From Gammaproteobacteria bacterium (GTDB taxonomy: Bacteria > Pseudomonadota > Gammaproteobacteria > Pseudomonadales > Azotimanducaceae), in NCBI GenBank assembly GCA_002712135.1, contig PASO01000017.1, positions 35,183 to 61,614 of the forward strand: a stretch of 26,432 bases of DNA. Reading direction: 5' to 3'. The position numbers and the translations under genes were made by a program. Positions 1-8,256 of this stretch are shown piece by piece. Every line of letters begins with the position of its first letter. Position 1 is the first letter of the stretch. Under the pieces are notes generated by a model. The model worked only from the letters and a program-made list of their open reading frames with translations, did no database searches and was not told the origin of the DNA.

Positions 1-759
1 AATGAGGCTCTACATGATATGGAAGCGGATCACAGTATTCGCGTCATCATTCTGCGAGGGGCTGGTCGCACCTTTAGTGCTGGTTATGACCTGACTCCGG
101 CAAGAGGTGGCGCCGATGCAGTTGTGCGCGACCACAAGAGACAAGACGATCAGGGTCGCAGACTTGTGATGGGGATTCGTACCGGCATGCAGCAGATTAC
201 TGACATCCACATGTATTTTTGGAACATGTCGAAGGTAACTATTGCGCAGATTCATGGTTATGCACTTGCGGGTGGTTGTGAGTTAGCAATGATGGCGGAT
301 CTTGTGGTCGCGGCTGATGACGCTCAACTTGGACATCCGGGTTGTAGAGGGCTTGGTACCAGTCGAACAGGTGTGATCTGGCCTTTGGTTTTTGGCATGC
401 GCAAAGCGAAAGAACTCTATTACACCGGTGAAAGTGTGACCGGTAGAGAGGCGGAAGACATCGGTATGATTAACTATGCGTGGCCGATGGATGAGCTAGA
501 AGATCGCACCATTGCTTTTGCCGATAGGCTCGCGATTGCTTCTGCAGACCACCTTGGCATTCTCAAAGTGAACATGAACCGGTTCTACGAGAACATGGGT
601 ATCTACTCGTCAGTACGTAGCAGCACAGACTTGGATGCGGCTGGCCAGTTCACTGAATTCTCGTACGGTTTTCAGGATCATATGCGCGATGGTGGGTTGA
701 AGGAAGCTTTAACTTGGCGTGATGGACCCTATAAAGATTCCGATTGGTATAAGCGATAG
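1..759 (+). CDS. Crotonase (enoyl-CoA hydratase/isomerase) family protein, 5' partial
   Basis: The frame is open to the left edge, so the gene starts before the window; 252 residues are visible, beginning NEALHDMEAD. It is a crotonase-fold protein. The first oxyanion-hole segment is FSAGYDL and the second is GYALAGGCELA, the usual HGxxxGGG-like turn. The family acts on acyl-CoA thioesters (hydration, isomerisation, hydrolysis or C-C cleavage). Where hydratases carry a catalytic Glu in a PE motif, this protein reads GHPGCRGLG, and the second Glu position reads SRTG, so it may not be a classical hydratase. It is followed after 8 bases by the MazG-like gene, probably in one transcript. Family call is firm; the exact reaction is unknown. 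Confidence 0.9.
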   Translation, partial: NEALHDMEADHSIRVIILRGAGRTFSAGYDLTPARGGADAVVRDHKRQDDQGRRLVMGIRTGMQQITDIHMYFWNMSKVTIAQIHGYALAGGCELAMMADLVVAADDAQLGHPGCRGLGTSRTGVIWPLVFGMRKAKELYYTGESVTGREAEDIGMINYAWPMDELEDRTIAFADRLAIASADHLGILKVNMNRFYENMGIYSSVRSSTDLDAAGQFTEFSYGFQDHMRDGGLKEALTWRDGPYKDSDWYKR

Positions 760-767
760 GCCCAGCT

Positions 768-1115
768 ATGGATCCTATGGAGGAATTGAAACTGAAACAG
801 CGCGAGTTCGCGGGCGAACGTGATTGGGAGCAGTTTCATTCTCCCAAGAATTTGGCTATGGCGCTGTCTGTCGAGGTGGCCGAGATTGTTGAGATATTGC
901 AATGGTTAACCGAAGAGGAAAGTCAGTCACTCACCGCGGAACATCGCTTGGCGATGCAGGATGAAATCGGTGATGTGATGAACTACCTGGTTCGACTTTC
1001 GGATCGCCTTGATATTGAGCCGGTGCAAGCTGCCATGCAGAAAATAGAAAAGAATCGTATTAAATATCCTGTAGAAGGTGAGAAGGGTACTTCTGCTAAA
1101 CATACCGAGTTGTGA
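768..1115 (+). CDS. MazG-like nucleotide pyrophosphohydrolase
   Basis: A 115-residue all-alpha protein of the MazG/RS21-C6 (dCTPase-like) superfamily, which hydrolyses (deoxy)nucleoside triphosphates to monophosphate and pyrophosphate and often cleans non-canonical nucleotides. The metal-binding signature ExxE...ExxD is visible: EVAEIVEILQW near residues 35-45, then DEIGDVMNYL near residues 65-74. The length is typical of single-domain members. An alternative ATG lies three codons in; the first ATG is used here because AUAGG sits upstream. Its stop overlaps the GTG start of the next gene by 4 bases, so the two are translationally coupled. Cytoplasmic housekeeping role inferred; which nucleotide is the substrate cannot be told. 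Confidence 0.88.
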   Translation: MDPMEELKLKQREFAGERDWEQFHSPKNLAMALSVEVAEIVEILQWLTEEESQSLTAEHRLAMQDEIGDVMNYLVRLSDRLDIEPVQAAMQKIEKNRIKYPVEGEKGTSAKHTEL

Positions 1116-1945
1116 ACGAAACTAAGTTTGTTTATCGGTCCGTAGAAGGGCTGGAGCTCGAAGGATTACTTTATAAGCCAGATGGACGACCTCCTTATGA
1201 CCTTGTAATTGAAGTGCATGGTGGCGCCTGGTCTTCAGGGCACTATGAGTCCGGCAGATATTACGATACTAAATTGGCTGAGGCAGGTATCTGCGTTTTT
1301 GCCATAAATTTTCGTAATGGTCCCGACTTTTCGCATCCATTGGCAAGCTCAGATATAGCAGCCGCGATTCGTTTTGCAAAGAGCTCGTTAGGAATCGAAT
1401 ACAAACAGATAGGGCTTGTCGGTTCATCTAGCGGTGGTCACCTAGCGTTGTATACGTCTCTCCTGCCAAATATTGCGGCTCACAAAGATTATTGTACTGA
1501 TATAAGTGCTGAGGTTGACTTTGTGATTGCGCTTTGGCCGGTTTCTAATCCGCTGGCGCGTTATCAGTACGTACTAGCTTGGAAACAAGTACCGCAAGAA
1601 ACCTTGGGCGCAAACTTTACTCCTGATCGATTAGCACGCGGGACCATGTCTTACTTTGGGTCAAGGGAAGCGATGAATGAGGCTAGCATTCAAAGAGTTC
1701 TGGCAATGAATGAACATCAGCATTTACCTCGTGTCTTTGTTGTGCAGCCAGAATTAGATTTGAACGTACCGGTTTTCATGACTGAATCACTGTATGGCGC
1801 GTTGCTCGATGCAGGCGCAGATGTTAAATATAAACTGTATCAGGATGTTTCCCATGGTTTTGCATCATCACCAGGTCTGCAAACAGCGGCCTGCATCGAA
1901 GATATGATTGAGTTTATTACTGTGGTTCCGAGCGATACTGCTTAA
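1112..1945 (+). CDS. Alpha/beta hydrolase (HSL/BD-FAE-like esterase)
   Basis: 277 residues starting with GTG inside the stop of the preceding gene (GTGA overlap). The fold signatures are HGGAW at residues 36-40 (oxyanion hole of the hormone-sensitive-lipase/carboxylesterase branch) and the nucleophile elbow GSSSGG with probable nucleophile Ser106. The likely acid and base are Asp216 (ELDLNVP) and His248 (DVSHGF), giving a complete Ser-Asp-His triad. No signal peptide is seen, so it is cytoplasmic. Family members hydrolyse esters, lactones or formamides such as N-formylkynurenine; the substrate here is not determinable. Its last 29 bases overlap the 3' end of the convergent transporter gene. 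Confidence 0.88.
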   Translation: MNETKFVYRSVEGLELEGLLYKPDGRPPYDLVIEVHGGAWSSGHYESGRYYDTKLAEAGICVFAINFRNGPDFSHPLASSDIAAAIRFAKSSLGIEYKQIGLVGSSSGGHLALYTSLLPNIAAHKDYCTDISAEVDFVIALWPVSNPLARYQYVLAWKQVPQETLGANFTPDRLARGTMSYFGSREAMNEASIQRVLAMNEHQHLPRVFVVQPELDLNVPVFMTESLYGALLDAGADVKYKLYQDVSHGFASSPGLQTAACIEDMIEFITVVPSDTA

Positions 1946-2516
1946 ACCAGACAAGGAAGCCAAATACAACGATGACGAGGTAGGCGGCAAATAATAACGC
2001 AGTGAAGTAGAGTTCTCGGTCGAGATAGAGGAAGATCGAGATGCTGTCGATTACAAACCAGTAAATCCAGTTTTCAAGTACCTTTCTTGCCACCATATAG
2101 GTGGTGACGATGCTTGCCCAGGTCGTAAACGAATCCAGATAGGGAAGTCGGGCATCACTGTTTTCACTCAGTAAGTAACCCGAGGCGATTGTGGCAATTA
2201 GTATTACGGCAAGAGACAATAGGTGGCTCGCTATGGGCCATGTTGAAATGGAGATGCCACTTTGCTTGTTCCCACCGCGCGTCCACTGGTACCAGCCGTA
2301 AACGGCCATGGCCAGGTAGTACACCTGAAGACCGGACTCCATATACAAATTTACCTGCCAAAATATCAGCAAGAAGATCGATGTGGAGATAAATGCAGCA
2401 TACCAGCAGAGAATATTTTCTCTTATCGCTAATAGTAGGTAGGCGATAGCGAAAATGACGGCAGTCAGCTCCAGTATTGAACTAGCATGAAACTGACTAA
2501 CAAGCAGTTCGAGCAT
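1917..2516 (-). CDS. pnuT: PnuC-family transporter, probable thiamine transporter PnuT
   Basis: A 199-residue, very hydrophobic protein with about seven membrane segments and the PnuC-family pattern of Trp/Tyr-rich helices (YGWYQW near residues 75-80, WIYWFVID near residues 148-155). PnuC proteins are facilitators for nicotinamide riboside, but the PnuT branch carries thiamine. The context decides here: it starts 3 bases after a TonB-dependent receptor gene whose leader is a TPP riboswitch, the arrangement described for thiamine uptake in Gram-negative bacteria (outer-membrane receptor plus PnuT). I therefore infer inner-membrane thiamine uptake, with phosphorylation by cytoplasmic kinases encoded elsewhere. 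Its 3' end overlaps the convergent alpha/beta hydrolase gene. Confidence 0.88.
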   Translation of the reverse strand: MLELLVSQFHASSILELTAVIFAIAYLLLAIRENILCWYAAFISTSIFLLIFWQVNLYMESGLQVYYLAMAVYGWYQWTRGGNKQSGISISTWPIASHLLSLAVILIATIASGYLLSENSDARLPYLDSFTTWASIVTTYMVARKVLENWIYWFVIDSISIFLYLDRELYFTALLFAAYLVIVVFGFLVWFKQYRSEPQ

Positions 2517-2519
2517 AGC

Positions 2520-4613
2520 TTAGAAATTTACTCGAGCAGTTAATCCAAAGGTTCTCGGCTCACCGAATTGAAAGTAGGGTTCATTTATCCAACCATTTAA
2601 TGGATTGTTGGCGAAATAGAAACCCCTGACTTTGTAGTCTTCGTTAAAGAGATTCCGTGCCCAGAGGGCAAGATTGTACTGTTCGAATTGATACCGAAGT
2701 GTCGCGTGAGTCAAAGAGAAGCTATCCGACTTTATATCATGGCCATTAGAGAAGAAAAAAGAGTCTTTGCCTTCAACCTGAATGTTTAGCGAGAACGAAG
2801 GTGTAATCAGGTAGTTAGCCGCGATAAAAAACTGGTGGTCCGGCGCGTGGGCCTGATCGCGGCTGGACTGGTCGACCGGGGTCGGCGGGAACGAGTCTAT
2901 ATCCTGAACGGTAAGGTCACCCAGTTTGGCCTTTAGCAGACCAAGACCTGCGTCCAGAGTCAGTCTATCACTGGCACGAAAACTGAAACTGAATTCGATG
3001 CCCTGATTGCTTCCATTCTCGACGTTATCGAGATACGACTTCCATTCGGCGGGAGGAAATAGAATCCACGCTTTCGCTTGCATGTCGTCGCGCTTCATAT
3101 GGAACAATGAGAGTGACCAGGTGAGTTCTCCGTGAGACCGACGCAGGCCTACTTCATAGCTGATTAACGTTTCCGAGCGAAAAGAGAGACGTTGTTCAAG
3201 AAACCCTGCAATCTCTGGGTTGGCCTCAGCATCTGCGCCAGCCGATGCTTGACCATTAATACCGCCGGTTTTGTAGCCACGACTTAATGTGCCGTAAAGC
3301 ATCAGATCGTTAAGCAGATATTCAAGACTTATGAGACCTCCCCAAAGATCATCTTCGGGGTTGGCGGTAACACCGGCACTATCGTGGTAAGCGTCATCGT
3401 AAGTTTCCCATCGAGCTCCGATTGTTAGGTGAAGTTGCTCCGATAAAGGCCGGTCGAATTGACCATAGGCCGCAAGCCTTTGTGTACTGAAGTCACTGTT
3501 AAAAGATGATGGGTAGAATCCCCAGCTATCTTCCCAATGATCGTCGTAGAACAGCTCGACGTCTCTTTCGTAGCGATATAGGCCGACGATCCAACCGGTA
3601 CGGTCAGCGATTCGTGCATCACCCTTCGATGAAATTCGGATGTCGAATCCTATACTGTCTCGCTGCCTTTTGTTGTTTTCTCCTCCGCGAATACCACTCC
3701 TGGGTACGTTGGACCAGTCCCAGTCAAATCCGTAGCCCAGATCACTGCTTTCCAAAAATAATCGCCCATCGAAGACAAAGAGGTCAGCTTCATGGGATAC
3801 AGCTATAGAGAATGAGTTAGATTGCTGACGATCATGACCGGGTTCATCAGATCTGGTGCGTCTAGAGTTTTCTAGTGAGAATGCGTCGTAGCCATTGTTT
3901 GTATCGTAGTAGGATGCAAACACATCAATTCGGGTCGCATCTCCTGCCTGCCAGCGTAGTTTCCCTCGCAGGGTGTGCTCATCGAAGTCATTGGTATTGT
4001 CCCTATCTAGAAAACTATTCTCGATGAATCCATTGCTGACAAATTGATGGATAGCTAATCTGCCACTCAAAGCATCTGTAATGGGACCGCTAATGACTGC
4101 GCCACCCTCGTAACTGCTATAGTTTCCGGCACCCAGTAGCACATTGCCCTGAAATACATCGGAAGGATTATTCGTTTCTAGTAGCATTAAGCCCCCCATT
4201 GCATTGGATCCGAATGCTGTACCTTGGGGACCTCTAAGTATTTCAATCTGCCGCACATCAAAAAGCGCTCCTGCGAGACCGATACCGCTGAAATCTACGC
4301 CATCAATGACCAGGCCAATAGAGGAATCAAGGGGATCCTTGAACTGGCTGCGTTCCCCAATGCCGCGGATCTGGACGAATCTGCCTCGGGAAGCACCGGC
4401 AGAGAAATTTACGTTGGGAGTCATATTCAGTAGTTGATCGAAATGCTGTGCCTCCCGTGTTTGGATATCTTTCTCTGTCAAAACGGTAACGCTCATCGGG
4501 AGCTCTGTGAGTTCTGTATCCCGCAGTGTTGCTGTAACAATTATTTCTTCGATGGTGTCAGCAAAGCTGGTTTGTGCACTGAATATGAGTGCCGATGCTA
4601 ATAAGAACTTCAT
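2520..4613 (-). CDS. TonB-dependent outer-membrane receptor, probable thiamine receptor
   Basis: The start chosen gives a 697-residue protein opening with a signal peptide (MKFLLASALIFSAQTSFA) and preceded by AGAGGAGAG. A longer frame reaching 4676 would run through the riboswitch expression region and is not used. After the signal peptide come EEIIVTATLR and the plug domain (LRGPQGTAFGSNAMGG), then a beta-barrel rich in aromatic and charged strands, ending in a C-terminal Phe (GLTARVNF) as outer-membrane barrels do. Such receptors import scarce ligands using TonB-ExbB-ExbD energy. The TPP riboswitch upstream and the PnuT-like gene 3 bases downstream indicate thiamine or a derivative as ligand. 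This type is known as Omr1-like; substrate is by context. Confidence 0.92.
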   Translation of the reverse strand: MKFLLASALIFSAQTSFADTIEEIIVTATLRDTELTELPMSVTVLTEKDIQTREAQHFDQLLNMTPNVNFSAGASRGRFVQIRGIGERSQFKDPLDSSIGLVIDGVDFSGIGLAGALFDVRQIEILRGPQGTAFGSNAMGGLMLLETNNPSDVFQGNVLLGAGNYSSYEGGAVISGPITDALSGRLAIHQFVSNGFIENSFLDRDNTNDFDEHTLRGKLRWQAGDATRIDVFASYYDTNNGYDAFSLENSRRTRSDEPGHDRQQSNSFSIAVSHEADLFVFDGRLFLESSDLGYGFDWDWSNVPRSGIRGGENNKRQRDSIGFDIRISSKGDARIADRTGWIVGLYRYERDVELFYDDHWEDSWGFYPSSFNSDFSTQRLAAYGQFDRPLSEQLHLTIGARWETYDDAYHDSAGVTANPEDDLWGGLISLEYLLNDLMLYGTLSRGYKTGGINGQASAGADAEANPEIAGFLEQRLSFRSETLISYEVGLRRSHGELTWSLSLFHMKRDDMQAKAWILFPPAEWKSYLDNVENGSNQGIEFSFSFRASDRLTLDAGLGLLKAKLGDLTVQDIDSFPPTPVDQSSRDQAHAPDHQFFIAANYLITPSFSLNIQVEGKDSFFFSNGHDIKSDSFSLTHATLRYQFEQYNLALWARNLFNEDYKVRGFYFANNPLNGWINEPYFQFGEPRTFGLTARVNF

Positions 4614-4642
4614 GAGTCTCTCCTCTCTAAATAGAAAGACCC
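4614..4642 (-). promoter_or_regulatory. Candidate ribosome-binding-site hairpin of the riboswitch expression platform
   Basis: On the minus strand, GGGTCTTTC (4642-4634) can pair over all nine positions, two of them G-U, with GAGAGACTC (4622-4614), leaving an 11-base loop. The second arm touches the ATG of the receptor gene and includes part of its Shine-Dalgarno sequence (AGAGGAG). This would suit translational control by the TPP riboswitch, as is usual in proteobacteria. No pairing partner in the aptamer was worked out, so the switching mechanism is inference. Confidence 0.4.
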
Positions 4643-4680
4643 GGTGTTGGACGTGGTGATCAGATGAGCGAGGCATCCTT

Positions 4681-4792
4681 TTCCTACGCCGGTATTAACC
4701 GGATCAGGTTCTAGGGTTTGCTGCTCAGCTTGGGTTTGCTGGTAATCTAGCCCAGTCCGTCAACATCTCAGGTATTAACCACCCCTAAGGAA
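4681..4792 (-). promoter_or_regulatory. TPP riboswitch (THI element)
   Basis: Read on the minus strand this carries the conserved THI-box parts in order. P1 is formed by TTCCT (4792-4788) with AGGAA (4685-4681). After the 5' arm AGGGGTG comes CTGAGAT (4771-4765). A variable helix of about 50 bases follows, and then GAACCTGATCC (4711-4701) and GGTTAATACCGGCGTAGG (4700-4683), a close match to the 3' THI consensus. TPP binding to this class lowers expression of thiamine synthesis and uptake genes. It stands directly upstream of the receptor and PnuT genes and about 70 bases before the receptor ATG. Confidence 0.95.
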
Positions 4793-4799
4793 CGGAAGT

Positions 4800-4805
4800 A
4801 TTATA
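4800..4805 (-). promoter_or_regulatory. Probable -10 promoter element for the riboswitch operon
   Basis: On the minus strand a perfect TATAAT occurs here and contains the TAA stop of the amidase gene. Transcription starting about 7 bases downstream would begin near 4793, exactly where the P1 helix of the TPP aptamer begins. No good -35 hexamer lies 16-18 bases upstream, so an activator or a weak -35 must be assumed. Confidence 0.5.
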
Positions 4806-6213
4806 CGGTATATTTCAGCAGATCGGGTAGATGCTCATTAAATTTTGTTTCCTGTTCGAACGCCTTTGCGAGCTGCAGTACTGCGTGTTCCTGGTAGTGA
4901 CGTCCAACAATCTGAATTCCGACGGGCAGACCTGATGGGGTAAAGCCAGCTGGTACCGAGATGGCTGGAAGTCCTGTGGCGGAAATCAGATAGCAGGACT
5001 TCATCCAATCGATATAGGTTTCCATTTTCTCGCCGTTTATCTCACTTACATATTCCTGGTCAATATTGAAGGGGGGTATTTGTGATACGGGTAAGACAAG
5101 GAACTCGAACTGCTGCATAAAACCATGTGCTCGTCTGAAAACTTTTGCCCTAGCTTTCTCGGCGCGATAAATATCTTCTCCGGTAAGCGATAGTCCTTGT
5201 TTGGCGTTCCAAATAATGGTTTCCTTAACTAGGCTAGAGTACTTGGCAATGTTCTCGCTATGGTCGTTGGCAAAGATCCATGCGCGCAGGGTTTTGAAAA
5301 CATTATCCGCGTCACTAAAGTCGGGACAGATGCTTTCTACTTCACAGCCAAGATTTTGCAGAACTGATGCACTATCAGAGACCACTTTCTGAACTGCTAA
5401 GTCAACCGGCAGCTGGCCGCCAAAATTAGGGCTTAGCGCTATCCTGGTGCCGTTGAATTCGCGCTCTAGGTTTTCTGTAAAGTCAATATGACCTAACGGA
5501 GATGATGAGGCGATGGCAGGATTCGGTCTTGCCATCGCGGTCAATAAAAGAGCACAGTCAGTAACGGTTCTTGCGAGTGGTCCTGCAACCCTAAGCGGAT
5601 CCCATCCGTGGGGCACCCGACCTGCGCTGGTGCGAAAACCAACGACGTTACAGTAGTTAGCGGGATTTCTTAGTGATCCGCCAAGATCACTTCCATCTGC
5701 AATGGGCAACATCCGGGTCGCCAGGGCGACCGCTGCTCCGCCAGAACTTCCGCCGCAGGTCTTTGAAAGATCGTAGGGGTTAAGGGTTGTGCCACATACT
5801 TTGTTAAATGTCTGTGAGCCCGCACCGAATTCTGGCGTATTGGTCTTACCTATTGTTACTGCACCGGCTTCTATCAGGTTATCGACCAACGGATCATTCT
5901 TTGCGGGAATATGGTTTGTAAATATCCTCGATCCGTAGGTGGTCCTGATACCTTTCGTATCTACCAGATCCTTATGGGCGATAGGTAATCCTGCCAGTAT
6001 CCCGGGATCCTCGCCACGAGAAAGTTTTGCATCCACTTCCTTGGCTAGGTGGTGGCCGTGATCAGCAGCCAAGGTGACGATGGCGTTGACAGAGGGATTG
6101 ATTGCTTCAACTTGTTGTAAGTGAGATTCCAGCACTTCAACGGCCGAAACATCCTTTCGCCGAATAAGGTAGGCGAGTTCTGTTGCAGATTGATAGCAGG
6201 ACTCGGTCGTCAT
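4801..6213 (-). CDS. Amidase signature family amidohydrolase
   Basis: A 470-residue protein from the ATG at 6213; a longer frame to 6297 is rejected because MTTESCYQSATELAYLIRRKD is the family-like N-terminus. The amidase-signature triad is intact: Lys81 (IAHKD), cis-Ser156 (CGGSSGG) and nucleophile Ser180 (GSDLGGS). The family hydrolyses amide bonds in small amides, peptides, indoleacetamide or aryl acylamides, or acts as GatA; the absence of Gat partners argues against the last. No signal peptide is visible, so it is cytoplasmic. It is divergent from the FAD monooxygenase with 75 bases between starts, and its stop contains the -10 of the thiamine operon. Substrate unknown. Confidence 0.92.
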   Translation of the reverse strand: MTTESCYQSATELAYLIRRKDVSAVEVLESHLQQVEAINPSVNAIVTLAADHGHHLAKEVDAKLSRGEDPGILAGLPIAHKDLVDTKGIRTTYGSRIFTNHIPAKNDPLVDNLIEAGAVTIGKTNTPEFGAGSQTFNKVCGTTLNPYDLSKTCGGSSGGAAVALATRMLPIADGSDLGGSLRNPANYCNVVGFRTSAGRVPHGWDPLRVAGPLARTVTDCALLLTAMARPNPAIASSSPLGHIDFTENLEREFNGTRIALSPNFGGQLPVDLAVQKVVSDSASVLQNLGCEVESICPDFSDADNVFKTLRAWIFANDHSENIAKYSSLVKETIIWNAKQGLSLTGEDIYRAEKARAKVFRRAHGFMQQFEFLVLPVSQIPPFNIDQEYVSEINGEKMETYIDWMKSCYLISATGLPAISVPAGFTPSGLPVGIQIVGRHYQEHAVLQLAKAFEQETKFNEHLPDLLKYTV

Positions 6214-6278
6214 TGTGAAAGCATACACGGATTTTGTCTGTCTGCGTTCTTCAATTATGCTGTTACTACTAGTTATGT

Positions 6279-6288
6279 ATTCGCGAAT
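6279..6288. promoter_or_regulatory. Perfect 10-base palindrome before the monooxygenase start
   Basis: ATTCGCGAAT is self-complementary and ends at the base before the ATG of the FAD monooxygenase, where a Shine-Dalgarno sequence would be expected and none is seen. It sits between two divergent starts, so it could be an operator. A 10-base palindrome can occur by chance at this scale. Confidence 0.25.
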
Positions 6289-7464
6289 ATGCTGCAACTA
6301 AACGTGATCATCGTTGGGGCAGGCGTCGGTGGTTTGGTCGCCGCACTATGCTGTGCGCGCAAAGGGTATTCGGTGCGCATCCTCGAGCAGACGGGAGGAG
6401 AAGATTTAGGAGCCGGAATTCAGCTCAGCCCAAACTGTACCCGTGTATTGCATGATCTCGGGTTTGCGAGTGAGCTTGAACGCCATGGGTGTCTGCCTGA
6501 GGCCATAGAAATTCGAGACTGGCAAACGGGGCATTTAATTTCATCTAAGGTCTTGGGTGAGTCTATTCGTCGAGGTACGGGTTACCCTTACTATCACATG
6601 AGTCGAACGGATCTTACACAGCTCTTGCGAGACAAGGTCGAGGAAGAGCCGCGCATTCAAATGCATTGCGACACTCGTGTTGATGATTTTGAGCAACAAG
6701 CAGGGAAGGTTCAGGTTAGCAGTGGCGAAGAGAAGTTTGAGGGTGATGTGTTGTTGGGAGCTGACGGCTTACATTCGACCATTAAAGACAAGCTCTTAGG
6801 GAGTACGAGGCCTCGATTTACTGGTAATCTAGCATGGCGTGCTACTTTTCCTGCAGCGCAGCTGCCTCCGGGACTAATATCGCCAGTGGCAGCGCTCTGG
6901 TGGGGCCCCAAAAAACACTTTGTTTTTTATCCAATTGCCGGTGGGGAGTTGGTGAACTGTGTTGGGGTAGTGGAAAAAACCGTCTGGCAAGACGAGTCGT
7001 GGATGACTCACGGTGAACCGGGGGAGCTTCGCCAGGACTTCGCAGGTTGGCATAAGGACATTGAGGTACTGATTGACCATATGGATTCATCGAATTGCTA
7101 CAAATGGGCATTGTACGATCGAGAACCCTTGGCGCACTGGAGTGTTGGCCAAGCAACACTTTTGGGGGATGCCTGCCATCCTACGTTACCATTTCTTGCC
7201 CAGGGTGCGGCTATGGCAATTGAGGATGCGGCAGTATTGGCGATATGCCTTCACAAGGCGATGAGTGTTGAAGAGGCTCTGCAGCACTATGAAGCATTAA
7301 GGATGGATCGCACTGCTAGAGTACAGGCAGAATCACGCAGAAACGGACGTATCTTTCATATGTCTGGTATCGTCGCCAAGATGCGTAATCTGGTGGCATC
7401 TACCGCGATAGCGAACAGATTCGATTGGATCTATGGGTATGATCCGATGAGTGTTAGTAAGTAG
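6289..7464 (+). CDS. FAD-dependent aromatic monooxygenase (salicylate/6-hydroxynicotinate hydroxylase type)
   Basis: 391 residues from the ATG that begins MLQLNVIIVGAGVGG; the longer frame reading back into the amidase gene is discarded. Group A flavoprotein hydroxylase motifs are in order: dinucleotide-binding GAGVGG at residues 10-15 with acidic Glu33 after beta-2, the DG motif GADGLHS at 157-163, and the GD motif GDACHPTLPFLAQG at 293-306. Such enzymes use NAD(P)H and O2 to hydroxylate a ring, often with decarboxylation. The C-terminus (FDWIYGYDP) resembles salicylate and 6-hydroxynicotinate hydroxylases, so an aromatic or N-heterocyclic acid is plausible. Nine bases separate it from modA, suggesting one transcript with a molybdate importer. 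No clear Shine-Dalgarno precedes the start. Confidence 0.9.
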   Translation: MLQLNVIIVGAGVGGLVAALCCARKGYSVRILEQTGGEDLGAGIQLSPNCTRVLHDLGFASELERHGCLPEAIEIRDWQTGHLISSKVLGESIRRGTGYPYYHMSRTDLTQLLRDKVEEEPRIQMHCDTRVDDFEQQAGKVQVSSGEEKFEGDVLLGADGLHSTIKDKLLGSTRPRFTGNLAWRATFPAAQLPPGLISPVAALWWGPKKHFVFYPIAGGELVNCVGVVEKTVWQDESWMTHGEPGELRQDFAGWHKDIEVLIDHMDSSNCYKWALYDREPLAHWSVGQATLLGDACHPTLPFLAQGAAMAIEDAAVLAICLHKAMSVEEALQHYEALRMDRTARVQAESRRNGRIFHMSGIVAKMRNLVASTAIANRFDWIYGYDPMSVSK

Positions 7465-7473
7465 GAAAAAAGT

Positions 7474-8256
7474 ATGGGTCGAGATTTAGTCAGTATCAGG
7501 CTAACCCGGGATAGTCAGCTTGATATCTTGCCTAAAGCGAAACGCCTTGTCCTATACTGGTCGTTGTTAATTCTGACACCCATCGCTTATTCTGGTGAGG
7601 TTAGGATTGCCGTTGCGAGCAATTTTGCAGCAGTAACTTTTCCCCTCGGTCAAGCATTCATGCAGAAGACTGGTCATTATCCGATAGTAAGCTATGCGTC
7701 AACAGGAAAATTATACGCTCAGATCATCAATGGGGCACCATTTGAAGTGTTTCTTGCCGCCGACCGTGAGCGGCCGCGACAATTGGAAGTGCATGGTGTT
7801 GCGGTTCCGGGAACTCGATTTACCTACGCGGTTGGTCAACTGGTGTTGTGGAGTAAGACAGTGCCTTTGGAATCAGGCGCTGAGCTGGCAGGACTAGAGT
7901 TCGATCACCTGGCTATCGCGAATGAAAAATTTGCGCCCTATGGTCGTGCAGCGATGGAATATCTTGGTCATCTCGGGTTGTGGGAAGACTTTCAACCAAG
8001 GCTTGTGCGTGGCGAGAATATCGGCCAGGCGTTTCAGTTTGTGCATAGTGGAAGTGCGGAGGTGGGTCTGGTTGCGCGAACACACATTATGGATAGAGAA
8101 GGTTTTGCGTATGTAGTACCTTCAGACCTTTATGCAGCGATAGATCAACAGGTGGTAATGTTAAAAGAAAGTGACGTGGCACGCGCATTCCTAGTTTTTC
8201 TTCAGTCCCGCAATGCACAGGCAATCATTAGATCTCATGGATACCAAATTCCATGA
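7474..8256 (+). CDS. modA: Molybdate ABC transporter periplasmic binding protein ModA
   Basis: 260 residues with AGGAAA upstream of the ATG. A positively charged stretch and a hydrophobic segment ([17 protein letters not shown], near residues 26-42) form a signal peptide with an unusually long N-terminal tail, so a start a little downstream is possible. The mature protein opens VRIAVASNF and continues with [24 protein letters not shown], the ModA oxyanion-binding pattern with Ser in the ASN and STGK turns. It captures molybdate or tungstate in the periplasm for ModBC. The stop overlaps the modB ATG by 4 bases. Confidence 0.93.
   Translation: MGRDLVSIRLTRDSQLDILPKAKRLVLYWSLLILTPIAYSGEVRIAVASNFAAVTFPLGQAFMQKTGHYPIVSYASTGKLYAQIINGAPFEVFLAADRERPRQLEVHGVAVPGTRFTYAVGQLVLWSKTVPLESGAELAGLEFDHLAIANEKFAPYGRAAMEYLGHLGLWEDFQPRLVRGENIGQAFQFVHSGSAEVGLVARTHIMDREGFAYVVPSDLYAAIDQQVVMLKESDVARAFLVFLQSRNAQAIIRSHGYQIP

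Noticed and set aside
1917..2516. Naming the PnuC-family gene a nicotinamide riboside transporter.
   Set aside because: The TPP riboswitch and the coupled TonB receptor point to thiamine (PnuT).
4614..4676. N-terminal extension of the TonB-dependent receptor (MPRSSDHHVQHRVF...).
   Set aside because: It reads through the riboswitch expression region; the ATG at 4613 has a ribosome site and starts a proper signal peptide.
6121..6288. N-terminal extension of the FAD monooxygenase over the amidase start.
   Set aside because: The extra 56 residues overlap the divergent amidase gene and precede the dinucleotide-binding strand that begins flavoprotein hydroxylases.
6842..7159. 105-codon minus-strand frame inside the FAD monooxygenase.
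   Set aside because: It is antisense to a gene with all its motifs intact and resembles no protein.
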